Positions 47,610 through 58,830 of a stretch of DNA of 64,000 nt are shown piece by piece (the first letter of the stretch is position 1; the number at the start of each line of letters is the position of its first letter). Where the stretch lies: contig JAYMGJ010000047.1 of assembly GCA_037178675.1 (NCBI GenBank), positions 1-64,000 on the forward strand, read 5' to 3'. The position numbers were made by a program, and so were the translations under genes. A model generated the notes under the pieces. The model had not been told where the DNA came from. It ran no database searches and worked only from the letters and a program-made list of their open reading frames with translations. Source of the stretch: Scleroderma bovista. Its lineage: Eukaryota; Basidiomycota; Agaricomycetes; Boletales; Sclerodermataceae.

Positions 47610-47850
47610 GCCATCCGTTTTCTAGCTAGCTTTGCTACGCAACCACAAAACCTTCCATCTGCGTTATCTCGTCTACCTCCAATGAAGAGGTATTGCCACG
47701 TGGTAAAGTATTCCTCGACTTAGATGAACCCGCCTAATAATTTCCTCGGCAAAGTGAATGTCGATGGGGATTTGATGTGGACTCGCGACGAGCTGACGCA
47801 GAGTCCTCCCACCTCGGGAGTAATCATGGTCTCTTAGATATGGTTTCTTT
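47610..47850 (+). pseudogene. SNTX-like gene, copy A, third-exon remnant
   Basis: Aligns with the last exon of the intact copy (57600-57830), including the stop region, and the similarity continues through 3' flank to about 48170 (matching 57950-58095). Several frameshifts. The middle of the gene is replaced by the carboxypeptidase fragment and a SINE-like repeat. Confidence 0.75.
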
Positions 47851-48493
47851 GTACGAATGAATGCATCTAATAGACCCACCATCCGCACCGACTTTCCCGA
47901 CTTGCGCCAAGGTCACTCGACGAAAGGAAACCCCTTCCCTTTCTCTTTTTTTCGGACGCCGAATGGATTCAATCACTACGTCTAAGTAACGAGTCTGATT
48001 AGGACGCTGGGTACGTTCGCTACACGTGCGTCTTCGTCAATAGAGCAGCCGCAGTTTGTGGTGCAGTCACCCTCACAAGAAGAGGAGATGGCGCTGGACG
48101 AGAACGGTAGCTCGACGTGCCTCCATTTTCACAGGTCGAGATCTGGATTTTATTTGATCGATTTTCGGGAATGGACTGAAGGCATGATGTCCGTTTTTAT
48201 TCGCCGTTGATGCCTCTGCCTCAATTGGTTCCTTTGCAGCTGAATGCAATTATGTAGATGTATGCCACAGATCTTACTAAACGATGTAAGCAGGAATACC
48301 TCTATCTCCGACCCAAGCCACTCAGCCCCCACGCCAACGATGTCTGCACAAACCACAGACTTCCCATCACTGCTAGGAAAAGATTCCGCAGTGTTATCTT
48401 ACTGATAGGAAGCCACCAGGCTACATTCTCATTTCTAATTCCAGCAATGGCGAGCATGCGCTTCGTGAATGCGATAACCTCGAGTGCGCGCGA

Positions 48494-49773
48494 TCATCGT
48501 CGTTCTGCCACAAACGAGGCAAGAATGGTATCCGCGTCGGAGAGCGGTCCAGTCTCAGCGGCTGTCATATGCTTCGTGAGGGCTTCACCAAGAAAGATGG
48601 CGTCTCGTAGACCAAGGTTCATGCCCTGTCCTCCAGTGGGTGAACGGATGTGAGCGGCATCGCCGACAAGGAGGATAGCGGCTCCTTGGGCATCCGTGGA
48701 GTCGCCAGTAGGAAGGCGGGTAAAGAAGGTGTCGGCGATGGCCGAGTGGGTCCGGAAGCGAGAGTACCAGATGATGTCTTTTATGTGAACTGATTTACCA
48801 CTGGGATTGACAGAGGGATCAGATGAGAGCTCGACGGGACCATATTCGTCGACAAGACTCTGCATATACTCCTTTGAAGGTGAACGTGGAATATCACCAG
48901 TGACACCGATGCTTAATCTGAAAATCCTCCCTTTTACGGTTTGCCCCCTCGCCGTGGCGAGGTAATCATTGAATGTGAACGGAAGAGAAACGCAAACGGA
49001 GAAAGTCTCCGGACACATTATTCCTCTGGTTGCAAATCCATCCACGGTTTCGTCATCAAAAGTAACATCGGCTTGTGCGAGCTGCGTTAATGCAGCACTA
49101 TTGTTTCCACTCGTAGGGTCCATGAAGTTGATACCGGCAATGGTACGAATCTAAACAATTCACTATTAACATGACAAGCGATCGTGCGGAGACAGCACCG
49201 ACATACCGTTGAACGTGCACCGTCTGCGGCGATGGTATATTTCGCTGTGATGACTTGGCCGTCTTCAAAAGTCATATCTGCAAGCTTGGTATCGTTTGAG
49301 TTCGGTTTCATACCGACGACTCTGTGAGGGCGATGTACGGCGACTCCAAGGCTGGTAAGCTTCTCTCCGAGGATTTGCTCTGTAAGAACCTGAGGTATAA
49401 TAAGGCCATAGGGATGCCTCGTGTATGGCTTTAAGCGTGCAAATGGAATCTGAGCGATCATGGCGGTACGAGTAGCTTGTGTGAAGTATGTCCAACTTGG
49501 AACCCTTGGAGACAAGTTCGTCGCCACAACCAATCGTGTCCAACGCCTGTGTGGAGCCCATTTCAGAGAAAACAAATGGGCAATTCACGATATAGTACTC
49601 ACCTCTATTGTAGCAGCATGTACAAGAACGGCACGGGAGCTGTTCTCCCCTTGAGCTACAGCATCCACGATGACGAAGTCCCGAAACCCATGGTGGATGA
49701 GGGACAAGGCAGCAGCCAGACCAGATGGACCAGCTCCAACGATCAACGTACAGGTGCTCGAGGGGAGGGACAT
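48494..49773 (-). pseudogene. FAD-dependent monooxygenase (FAD_binding_3 type), broken
   Basis: Exons 49773-49603, 49546-49207 and 49150-48494 with GT-AG introns. Motifs: G-A-G-P-S-G-L (Rossmann GxGxxG) near residue 15, A-A-D-G-A-R-S-T (DG motif) before intron 2, and G-D-A-A-H-I-R-S-P-T-G-G-Q-G-M-N (GD motif). This is the group that hydroxylates aromatic substrates such as phenols. Two lesions: a one-base frame change near 49470 in exon 2, and TGA at 48496-48494 after V-A-E-R-R. The same frame then reads on with R-A-L-E-V-I-A-F-T-K, the expected C-terminal helix. The TGA is parsimoniously an Arg CGA. Substrate unknown. Confidence 0.8.
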
Positions 49774-50064
49774 GCCTGAGTTGACTGTAGCAGAAGAACG
49801 TTGGGCTATATATCCCATCATGTTATACCTGTACTTGACAATAGATCCAAATCACCTGAGGCCGCGGAATACACCATCAAGACGGGCGTGTGCACAGAAA
49901 TTCATAGCATTCGTTGGGCGTTTAGGCGGTATCATGACGTTAAAACATCACTAATGCAGCACCGCTTTCGGTTTCTGGTTCAGGCCTGTTCAGGCTCGTT
50001 AGACCAAGCTACACTTCCAAACCGAATCTGAGGAGTCACTTCGACTTCTTTCCCCATGCGATAC

Positions 50065-51690
50065 ACAGCTCTGCAAGCGCTTGGGCATTGCTGAGCCACC
50101 GATCAGCGATCACGCACCAGTCAGAATGTGGTCAAGTCCAGGATACTTTTCCAGGACTTGCCACATGTAAGCCGCTTGGTGTGTTGAGCGTTCACGATGA
50201 TGTCTTTTGCCTCGTGTGTTGGGGATGGTCCACCTGGGCATATCCGTCGATACCCAACACCCTTCCATCCTTACCCAGACCTCTTGTCGCTCTCCTCTTA
50301 CTCCTGTCTGACAGCGAAGACCATCTCCCCATCTCAAGCGAATTATCGCTCGCATCACTTGATAGGTGAGCGCTTTACACGTCTGGTTTTGCTGATGCTC
50401 GGTACAGGCCAGCGTGCAATCCAATATTATACTACGTCTCGCATACACCCAGCTGGCAGTGTAAGCTGCAAGACCATTCTTTGAACGCCATGTACACAAC
50501 AGGTTGATCTTTTCCCCCAGCAGCGGTGATGAATTCCTTAATCAGCGACCACGCCTTCCAACACCAGACTTTCATAAATCTCCATTTTGTGTGCAAAATC
50601 TGACGGTAAAATGACGAACCTGGATGACACATCGGCGCCATCCCCCAGGGTCTCGAAGAAGGCTGAAATCGTAGACGTAAATGAGGCTGTGATGCTGCGC
50701 ACATTGATCAGCGTTGGATCTCTTTCCTGCATGTCAATGCGAGCGGCCAGTCATACTCAGGAAGTTTTGCTTAGGGGGGAAAGGTATAGAAAACATGGTA
50801 TAATTTCGGACTTGGAAGAAGCTATCGTGTTCGATCGGGTTGCGGTCTGCGGCGGTTTCTGTCCACTTAGCCACCATAATCCATTCAAATCTCAGACCGC
50901 GCAGAGACCAAATTGCGCATTTCAGCTTACATGATCATGCATTCACGGATTTACATTGCGGATTTTTTGGGGGTTTACAGTTCCATAAACAACATGTTCT
51001 TTGGGCAAACTCATTTCCAAGGGTAATGACAACGGAGTGGGGAGTTTTGGAGGCGTCGAGACTTGCTCCCAGTGGAAAATTATCGTCGTCCGTTTCCAAG
51101 CTTATGGGTATGTCGCTGTATGTCGCAATTGGGGGATGACGCACTGCAGCGGTAACTAAGTTGTGGGTCTCAATCTTGCTCGCCGAGGTAAAGTCGTATC
51201 GCTCAGACAATGATGTGGTGAGTAGTAATGTAGGAGACCCGAGCCGGCACTGAACAAGTTGCAGCACGGCCTTCACCGGCCAAACGGTACGATAGGTAGC
51301 AACGAACTCATTCTGACCCTCGTTGTCATCCAAATCTGCCTGCCTGATGGTGGAACAGCCTGGCGTACCACGATTCACTATTTTACATAATCGGGCTCGA
51401 TTCCACCCACCGTTTCCTGTGGATCGTGTTGCGAATCATTTTTCGAACACGATGCTGAGCATCGACATTCTGCGCGCTGATCCTACGAAAGAAGGGTTCT
51501 TGAATGTCACGGCTCCGTTCATTCTCGGTGGTGAGGGCGACCGGTCATCTCGACTTCCTCCTGTGCCTCAGATCCAACACCATAATAACAATACTGAACC
51601 AAGGCAAGTGATGCATTCCCTTGGTAGCGATCTGACACAGTTGCTCGCCGGGTGCAAATACCTTGGAACAGCTCTGAAATCCTAGCTCTG
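50065..51690 (-). repeat. Segmental duplication, copy B
   Basis: Counterpart of 42570-44700; see that entry. It runs directly into the 5' flank of SNTX-like copy B, as copy A runs into SNTX-like copy A. The duplicated unit therefore included both an unrecognised minus-strand gene and the SNTX-like gene. Confidence 0.7.
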
Positions 51691-51780
51691 ACATGCCCCC
51701 ATTTCTTCACCAGTTAGGGGTGTGCAATCGTCAGATCGCAAGATGGCATTTACGCCCAAATAAGTAAACGTTTAGGCGGG

Positions 51781-52800
51781 ATGCACCGCTCGGATTCTAC
51801 GCCCAACGACTCATACATAAATGACCATGAAGCGTTCACCCCATCAAACAGCATATCCACCACTATGCCTGATTCCCTCTCCACCGTGTCTCAGAGTTCA
51901 CCATTTTTCCAGAAAGAAAAGCCGTCCTCGTTTGAACGCCCCACCCTTGGTCGTGTTGTTCTCCTCGGTGAGCTGTTCGACGAGCGCAGCAACAAGTTCC
52001 TCGGCGCGCAACTTTATAAACACGAGGCAATCAAGGACAAGGTTGTTATTACCGATGCCAGGCACACAGACTTCACCTTGTCACAGTCCAACTCCGTCAA
52101 GGATAAATCCAACATCCTAGATATTGATGCCAGCCTCTCTTTCGATGTTTTTAGTGGCCTCGTCCCCATCAAGGGCTTGGGGTCGTATCCGACCGCTCCC
52201 AAAACCAACAGTCAAGAACGATCTTGGGCGATGGCGCTCAGGATGCGGACAGAGGAACACCATCTGCTATTTGCTGAATTGCCAGATAGCACGGTTGTTG
52301 AAGAAGGAAAAGATTATATTCCTGCTGCGACTCATTTCATTTCTGCGATCGATTACGGAGGAAACCTCATCATCAACATGACAGAAAGAGCTAGCGGCCT
52401 GAACCAGGAGGATAATATAGGGGGAAAGCTTCAACTTGAGCTTGATCGGCTGAAAGCTGCAGTCTCTCTCGAAGGAGGTGCCGTAGCTGATGTCAAAAGC
52501 AAGTTTGAAAGCCTGGATAACAGGCTTGATATAGTGGTAAGAAGGTCCACCTGAACTTATCAATCTAGCACAGTCTGAAAACACTGCTTACAGATGTATG
52601 GGGATATTGTCCTCCACAAGACTCCATCGAGTGCAACAGATATCCTTCCCCACGCAGTCGACCTTATCCACGGAAATCCACATGGAGCGCCGGAAGCCGG
52701 GGCCAACAACAATGTGGCTTACAGGGTTAAAGGCGTCCCGATCTCTGTTACTCTCCAGCCAATTCCTGAAAAACTGCGTGCTCAGAACGATTTTGAAGTC
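51781..52800 (+). pseudogene. SNTX-like gene, copy B, 3'-truncated
   Basis: The first exon (to about 52542) is open and about 95% identical to that of the intact copy; the intron and the start of exon 2 (52594-52790) follow. Similarity ends abruptly near 52800 and the sequence then becomes unrelated, so the helical C-terminal two exons are gone. Upstream, the ATG used by the intact copy is followed by a stop after a few codons, leaving only the ATG at 51781. A shortened product is possible but unlikely to function. Confidence 0.8.
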
Positions 52801-53055
52801 TGTGCCACTTGTCGGATACCCTCAGCGGTATGGCAAGAGAGGATCCACACTGGCTAGTACCAGTGTGGTGCTGCACGGGAACGAGAAAAGTGCTGGCGCG
52901 CTCCCGAAAGGGACGTTCTCGCCCGGCTGGCCTGTGGGAACAGCCTCGAGTGCTGTTGGCTTCGCTGACAAAGAAGCCTCCTTGTCCCCACCCGCCTTCA
53001 CCCAGTTTTTCAGACCATCCTTGCGTCGGGTCGCTGCCAGCTCACACGCTTCGGC

Positions 53056-53310
53056 CTACTCCCCTCGTATGTGGTAGATGGTAGTTCACCTAAACAGCCC
53101 CGGAAGGGCGGCGGTCGGGGTAGCGGTTTAAGCCCCCTGACGAGAGCTTTCGCAGGCTCGAAACCGCACGCCCAAACCCGCCCCTTTACCTGTCCCTGTG
53201 TGTACTGTATGCGGCCCCGATCTTAGGAGAGGGGCGTCCGACGGACACGACAAACAGATTTGATCGCCCGGGATACCTCTCTTCGCACACAGACTATACA
53301 CTACCCCCCT
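53056..53310 (+). repeat. tRNA-derived SINE-like repeat, copy 2
   Basis: The best-preserved copy. B-box-like GGCTCGAAACC near 53155 sits about 65 bases after GTGGTAGATGGTAGTTCACC (A-box-like part). The 3' end forms a small hairpin, CCCCCTTCAGGGGG. Inserted just after the truncation point of SNTX-like copy B. Confidence 0.75.
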
Positions 53311-53951
53311 TCAGGGGGTAGTCTGGGCAACTCTGCCCTCATTGAACATTCTTGGCTTCGCTCATCCTTACATCCAAGATGAAGACTGATCGTGCGCGTG
53401 TGGCTCCACCCAAAGAAAAATCTGAATGACTCACTTTGGACATAAAGCTGCGACCACAGAAACCATCCGCCTCTATTCCGCCGCTGCTTTGCTGAACTCG
53501 CTGGACAAGGGCTGGCTGGTCCACCCTTGTCGAACATTCTTGGCTTCGCTCATCATCGCGTTAAGACCGCTTCGCCCTTGTTGAACATTAAGATCGTTCA
53601 CGACGTCGCCAAGGGGTGTCTCACAAGTGCAAGTCATGTCCGCGTCCCCAGCTCTCTCAGATATCTCGGCCTTGTCCCTTGCACCCTCCCCCAGCAACCC
53701 CAACGTCTTCATGACGCGCACGAGTTTGACTGTCCTCCACGGACCACCAGCCCAGGAAGAGCCCCCTACTACTTCTGACCCTCGTTGTCCTCTCAATCTG
53801 CCTGCAAGCAGATCACGGTGGAACAGGCGCAACACGCTGAATACGATCTTGTCTTTTATCCAGCCTCCAGGCAAAAGATCAGAAGCGCACTATTTTAATC
53901 GAGTTCTCGCCTTGATTCCATCCATCGTTTCCTATGGAAAGCTGGGGTGCC

Positions 53952-55454
53952 ATGCTCCCTTGGTCTTCGGGCCAATTTGCCTACTGCGTTTGATAGTATT
54001 GCAATCGGAGACCTCGGACACTGCAGTTTGCAATTCGCACTTCGAGTACAATTTCCATTTTGGATTTACCAATGGTAGGACACGGCCAATCGCAGTTCTG
54101 GCTTCCGTAGAATATATTTCGGTCGGTTTGTGTCAATGACTTTTTTCCTCTCCTCTGTGTTGGTTTTGGGAACCAGGTGTGTGCCCACTCCCTTTGTATG
54201 TGATAGATGGTAGCTACCTACATGACCCTAGAAGGGTTGGGGTGGCCTTGATGAGAGCTTTCGCAGGCTCAAAACCGCATACCCACTGCAGAGCCGTCCC
54301 TCACCCTGTCCCTACGCATACTAATCTTCGGAGAAGGATGACTGACGGATGCAGTATACAGGTAGTCAGCCTAGGACCCTACTTCGCACATAGATACTAT
54401 TCTCACTCCGAAGGGGGGAGAACGCCATAATATACTGGCTCTCCAGGGCCAATCGAGTTGACGGTATTGTGTTGTCCTCGTCACCGCTTCGTTCGTCGTC
54501 ACCACCACCAGTCATCTCGCCCTCGACATTTCTCATGCGATCGACATTGCTTTTGGTCCCTTTGCGCGCATTCTCGACTCATCCGAATGGAAGCGTTCGG
54601 CTCACGCCCCTTGAACCCCCACTGGCTCATTCCGGTGTGAATACATTAGCGTCACCAATGTCAACATGTCTCCATAGCCTTGCAGGCCTGTGCGGCTCAA
54701 TCTTGAGCGCATTTGGTGAGTTTTGCAGCTTCAACGGGCTCGTTGGGTTTGTGTCGTTTTCGTGTCGTCTACAGCGCTTGGCGCGTCCATGCACTCTCCT
54801 GACCTGTTTGTGCGGCTCCAATGCCACTCGACTTATCCGTGCGCCCTCTCGCCTACAGCACTCCTCCCAGTGTCTTTGCACCGACTCGACGAGTTAAGGG
54901 TAAGTGCTTTCGCGTTGTTAGGTATGCTTGATTGGTCTAGGTCCGTGCTCGACGTGTTCCAGCGTTGACCTGATCAAAGACTAACTTCCATGTTGTCCAG
55001 CTACCGTGCTTTCGTTTCGTACTAAGAGAAATCTCTGATAGCCCGCCCACTACCACCACAACAGACGGCACAACCTTTAAAACAACAACATTCACGATAT
55101 CCACACTACTCTCATGGACGGATGATGGCCACAACCGAGACAACAATCAGAGCAGTGCAGAGGTGCGATGATAACGATGACGTCGAGTCGCAACGTCCAA
55201 CCCCAAGTGCCACACTCGGTAGTCTATTACAGTTCACGATTGGCCAAATTCGTTGACTCAACAAACTGACCAAAATTTATTCTGCTGAAGCCATCGCCCG
55301 AAGTCCGTACTACAAAAGTCTATACTACCATTGATAGATTTTATGTAAATAGAAATTATACCCCAAATGCGAATTGCAAACTGCAGTGTCCGAGATCTCC
55401 GATTGCAAATGCAATAGGCGATTGGCCGAAAGGGGCCAAAAAACAAGGGAGCAT
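53952..55454. mobile_element. 1.5-kb inverted-repeat insertion
   Basis: The left end (53952-54085) and the reverse complement of the right end (55320-55454) align over about 130 bases at roughly 75-80%. Both begin ATGCTCCCTTG and share CACTGCAGTTTGCAATTCGC. The insertion interrupts sequence homologous to the 5' flank of the other SNTX-like copies (GTTTCCTRTGG before, TGGATCGTGYTGCGAAT after). TTTCCT is repeated at both sides, but the duplication is imperfect. The interior holds SINE-like copy 3 and no transposase. Two short frames (54469-54897, 54627-54881) are unrecognised. Confidence 0.55.
54177..54425 (+). repeat. tRNA-derived SINE-like repeat, copy 3
   Basis: Matches copies 1 and 2 through GATGAGAGCTTTCGCAGGCT and AAAACCGCA; lies inside the inverted-repeat insertion. 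3' end GAAGGGGGGAGAA. Confidence 0.7.
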
Positions 55455-55898
55455 CTTTCCTGCATTGTGGATCGTGCTGCGAATGATTTTTCGACGTTGA
55501 GTCTGCGGGGAGAGGGAGGCATGAAACCTACTTCCGACGTCAGGTGTTCGGACTTTTTGGCTACTAGACAGAGGTGAAAATTAGCCGATAGTAGGTACAT
55601 AGCCAGTGCGACGGAATGCAGTGCGTCACCGTAGTCCGTTCAGGAGGAACTGGCCAAGAAACTCTGTAAGAGGTAGACTGGGAATATCCTACGTCCTTAT
55701 GCAAGTACTTTCTACGTGCGGCGGGGGAATAAACGACTCGGAGTATCTAAAAGGGGAGAAACAAAGAAACAAGAAAGGGCAAGTAAAATCCGAGGCGTTA
55801 AGATTCGTAATTCGTTACAGTAACAGGGCACTACAACAAACTCCTTTCCTGACTGCGCAAGCCACGGTACTAGGGGTGTGCAATCGTCAGATCGCAAG

Positions 55899-57821
55899 AT
55901 GTCATCTACGCCCAGAGAAGCCAACGTCAGTTCAGACAGGATGCACTGCTCGGATTCTACGCCCAACGACTCATACATAAATGACCATGAAGCGTTCACC
56001 CCATCAAACAGCATATCCACCACTATGCCTGATTCCCTCTCCACCGTGTCTCAGAGTTCACCATTTTTCCAGAAAGAAAATCCGTCCTTGTTTGAACGCC
56101 CCACCCTTGGTCGTGTTGTTCTCCTCGGTGAGCTGTTCGACGAGCGTAGCAACAAGTTCCTCGGCGCGCAACTTTATAAATACGAGGCAATCAAGGACAA
56201 GGTTGTTATTACCGATGCCAGGCACACAGACTTCACCTTGTCACAGTCCAACTCCGTCAAGGATAAATCCAACATCCTAGATATCGATGCCAGCCTCTCT
56301 CTCGATGTCCTTAGTGGCCTCGTCCCCGTCAGGGGCTTGGGGTCGTATCTGACCGCTCCCAAAACCAACAGTCAAGAACGATCTTGGGCGATGGCGCTCA
56401 GGATGCGGACAGAGGAACACCATCTGCTATTTGCTGAATTGCCAGATAGCATGGTTGTTGAAGAAGGAAAAGATTATATTCTTGCTGCGACTCATTTCGT
56501 TTCTGAGATCGTTTACGGAGGAAACCTCATCATCAACCTGACCGAAAGAGCTAGCGGCCCGACCCAGGACGATAATATAAGGGGGGCGAAGCTTCAACTT
56601 GAGCTTGACCAACTGAAAGCTGCAGTCTCTCTCGAAAGAGGTGCCGCAGCTGATGTCAAAAGCAAGTTTAAAAGCCTGGATAACAGGTTTCATGTAGTGG
56701 TAAGAAGGTCCACCTGAACTTATCGATCTAGCACAGTTTGAAAACACTGCTTACAGATGTACGGGGATATTGCCCTCCACAAGACTCTATCGAGTGCAAC
56801 GGATGTACTTGATATCATTCCCCACACAGTCAACCTTATCCACGGAAATCCACGTGGAGCACCGGAAGCCGGGGCCAACAACAATGTGGCTTACAGGGTT
56901 AAAGGCGTCCCGATCTCGGTTACCCTCGAGCCCATTCCTGCAAAACTGCGAAATGATGCCCAAATCGATTTGGAGGTCTTTTTGCTGAAGCCATGGGTTG
57001 CCGACCAAATCTTTTCCGTATTCAGCGAACTTGATGACCTTCGTAATCGCTTTGCCACCCTTGTGAGCGATACGATGGCACATAGAGAGCTCATCCCCAA
57101 ACTTGCGGACCGTGTGCAGGCCTCCTTTGATGCATTTGACGAAGAATACCGTCGTCATCTGCGACTACTTGGTCAATTTCGCAAGGATATCCAACACGGT
57201 GATCATAGGAAGGCAGAGGTGAACGACTTCGAAATATACAGTTATCCGAAGGTGAGCACATGATCTTCGACATCACCGGAGCCTCAGGGTCTAATCGTTG
57301 TTCTTGATTAGGCCAAGAAACTGCTCAGTAGTCACACAACAGTGACAGACACGACCAACCTCCTCATACACGAGTTTCCCCTCGTCTGTCTGGAAAAGTC
57401 CTTTGAACGCTTCCAGAACTTCGTCTATGATATTAGCCGTGCACCTAGTGGGCTGGAGGACCAGCACGGGAATCAACTCCCGTCAAAGCTGAGTAAGATT
57501 GATGACGTAGTATGCAGAGTTCCCCGTCACCAGTCCATCATACCACTATTCGTCATGACCCCTTCACTGGATCATCATGACGCCAATTATGCTGCTATCC
57601 TCTTTCATGCTTTGTTACGCATCCACAAAACCTTCCACCCACGTTATCTCGTCTACCTTGAGGATAGCTCCGATGAGGAGGTATTGCGGCATGCTAAAGC
57701 ATTCCTCAATTTAGACGGACCTGCCTATTTCCTGGGCAAAGTGAATGTCAATGGAGATGTGATGTGGACTCGCGACGAGGAAGATAACCCACCTGTTCCG
57801 GGAGCATTCATGGACTCTTAG
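55899..57821 (+). CDS. Stonustoxin (SNTX)-like protein, perforin superfamily
   Basis: Three exons: 55899-56699, 56757-57251, 57312-57821, GT-AG and in phase, 601 aa. The first exon (after a polar leader) has the N-terminal SNTX-type fold pattern: a G-R-V-V-L-L-G-E-L-F-D-E-R opening, a D-K-S-N-I-L-D-I-D-A-S-L core and an A-T-H-F-V-type strand. This region is related to MACPF/CDC pore-forming proteins in fish SNTX. The second and third exons look helical, with a thioredoxin-like or helical linker region in family comparison. No PRY/SPRY domain is present, so it is shorter than the fish toxins. No signal peptide is visible. Fungal members have no proven role; defence or allorecognition is conjecture. 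It is the only copy without lesions. Confidence 0.7.
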
Positions 57822-58109
57822 ATATGGTTTTTTTTTCATACACGAATGAATACATCTAATAGACCCACCAAGCTTTTTCTCGACTTGCGCTAAGAATAGA
57901 TCACCTTGTTTACAAGGTTATCGACGCGCTGAATGGATTCAATATTCACTGTCTAAGTAACGAGCCTGATTATGACACTGCGTTCGCTACACGTGCGTCT
58001 TCGTCAATAGAGCGCTGACCGCGATGAGAACGGTAAGAGACCCAGCTCGACGTGCCTCCAATTTCACAGGTCGGATTTTATTTGATCATTGACTGAGGGC
58101 CGATGATTG

Positions 58110-58235
58110 CATATGGCAGACGTGTTGGTGGTGGTACTAGTTATGGTTGGCGTTGACGGTCGTGGGGTCATTGCGTTGGTGGTAGTCGCGTTGGCGGCGA
58201 TGGGTGGTGATACGGTTGGTGTTGGCGTCGTCATA
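58110..58235. repeat. GTT/GGT-rich simple repeat
   Basis: Imperfect triplet repeats (GTTGGTGGT, GTCGTGG, GGCGTTGACGG), similar in composition to the 1841-2345 array. No gene is seen in 58100-58820. Confidence 0.7.
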
Positions 58236-58830
58236 CTAGGGTGCTCGTTCGCATCCTGAGTGCGTGCTGTGCCGATCGTGCAGTGGCCGTACCACTACAT
58301 AATGATCTGGTTCTCCGCCCTTACCGCTCGTTGTATGCGTTCTCCGCAGCTACCCAAATCTTCTGTACTGTATACACCTACCTGGGGACAAAAATAACAT
58401 TCAAGATATCGAAAAATGCCTGCACTTTTACCCGCACGTAGTACCATCTACAGACACGTTAGCAATGCATGCTTCGCACGCAAAAAGCACAGTCGATACA
58501 TTCACAAGGCGCACTGTAGCCGAATGCCATATGCCAGATCTGGTCTTATTGGCCCAGCCAGTGACCCGCTAGCGCATGTGCCGACTCAGTTGATGGAGGG
58601 GATGCAGTGTGAGGAAACGATACTGCGGAAGTTCAAAGTACTCGACGACAGCAAGGAAAATTGGCGGTGATACAGGCTTGGGTGATCAAGGGGGGGGAAA
58701 GGGAAATTTTGGGAATACATCTCCGAAAGAATATGTGAAAAAATAAAAGCACGAACCATTATGCAAGGCTATCCTTTCGCTGTAGAAGAGATGATAACAA
58801 GAAACAGGTTGGAGTCAATATGAATGCTTT

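Noticed and set aside
53290..53620. Repeated CATTCTTGGCTTCGCTCATC at 53345 and 53531
   Set aside because: Two copies only with unrelated flanks; not enough to call an LTR or other element.
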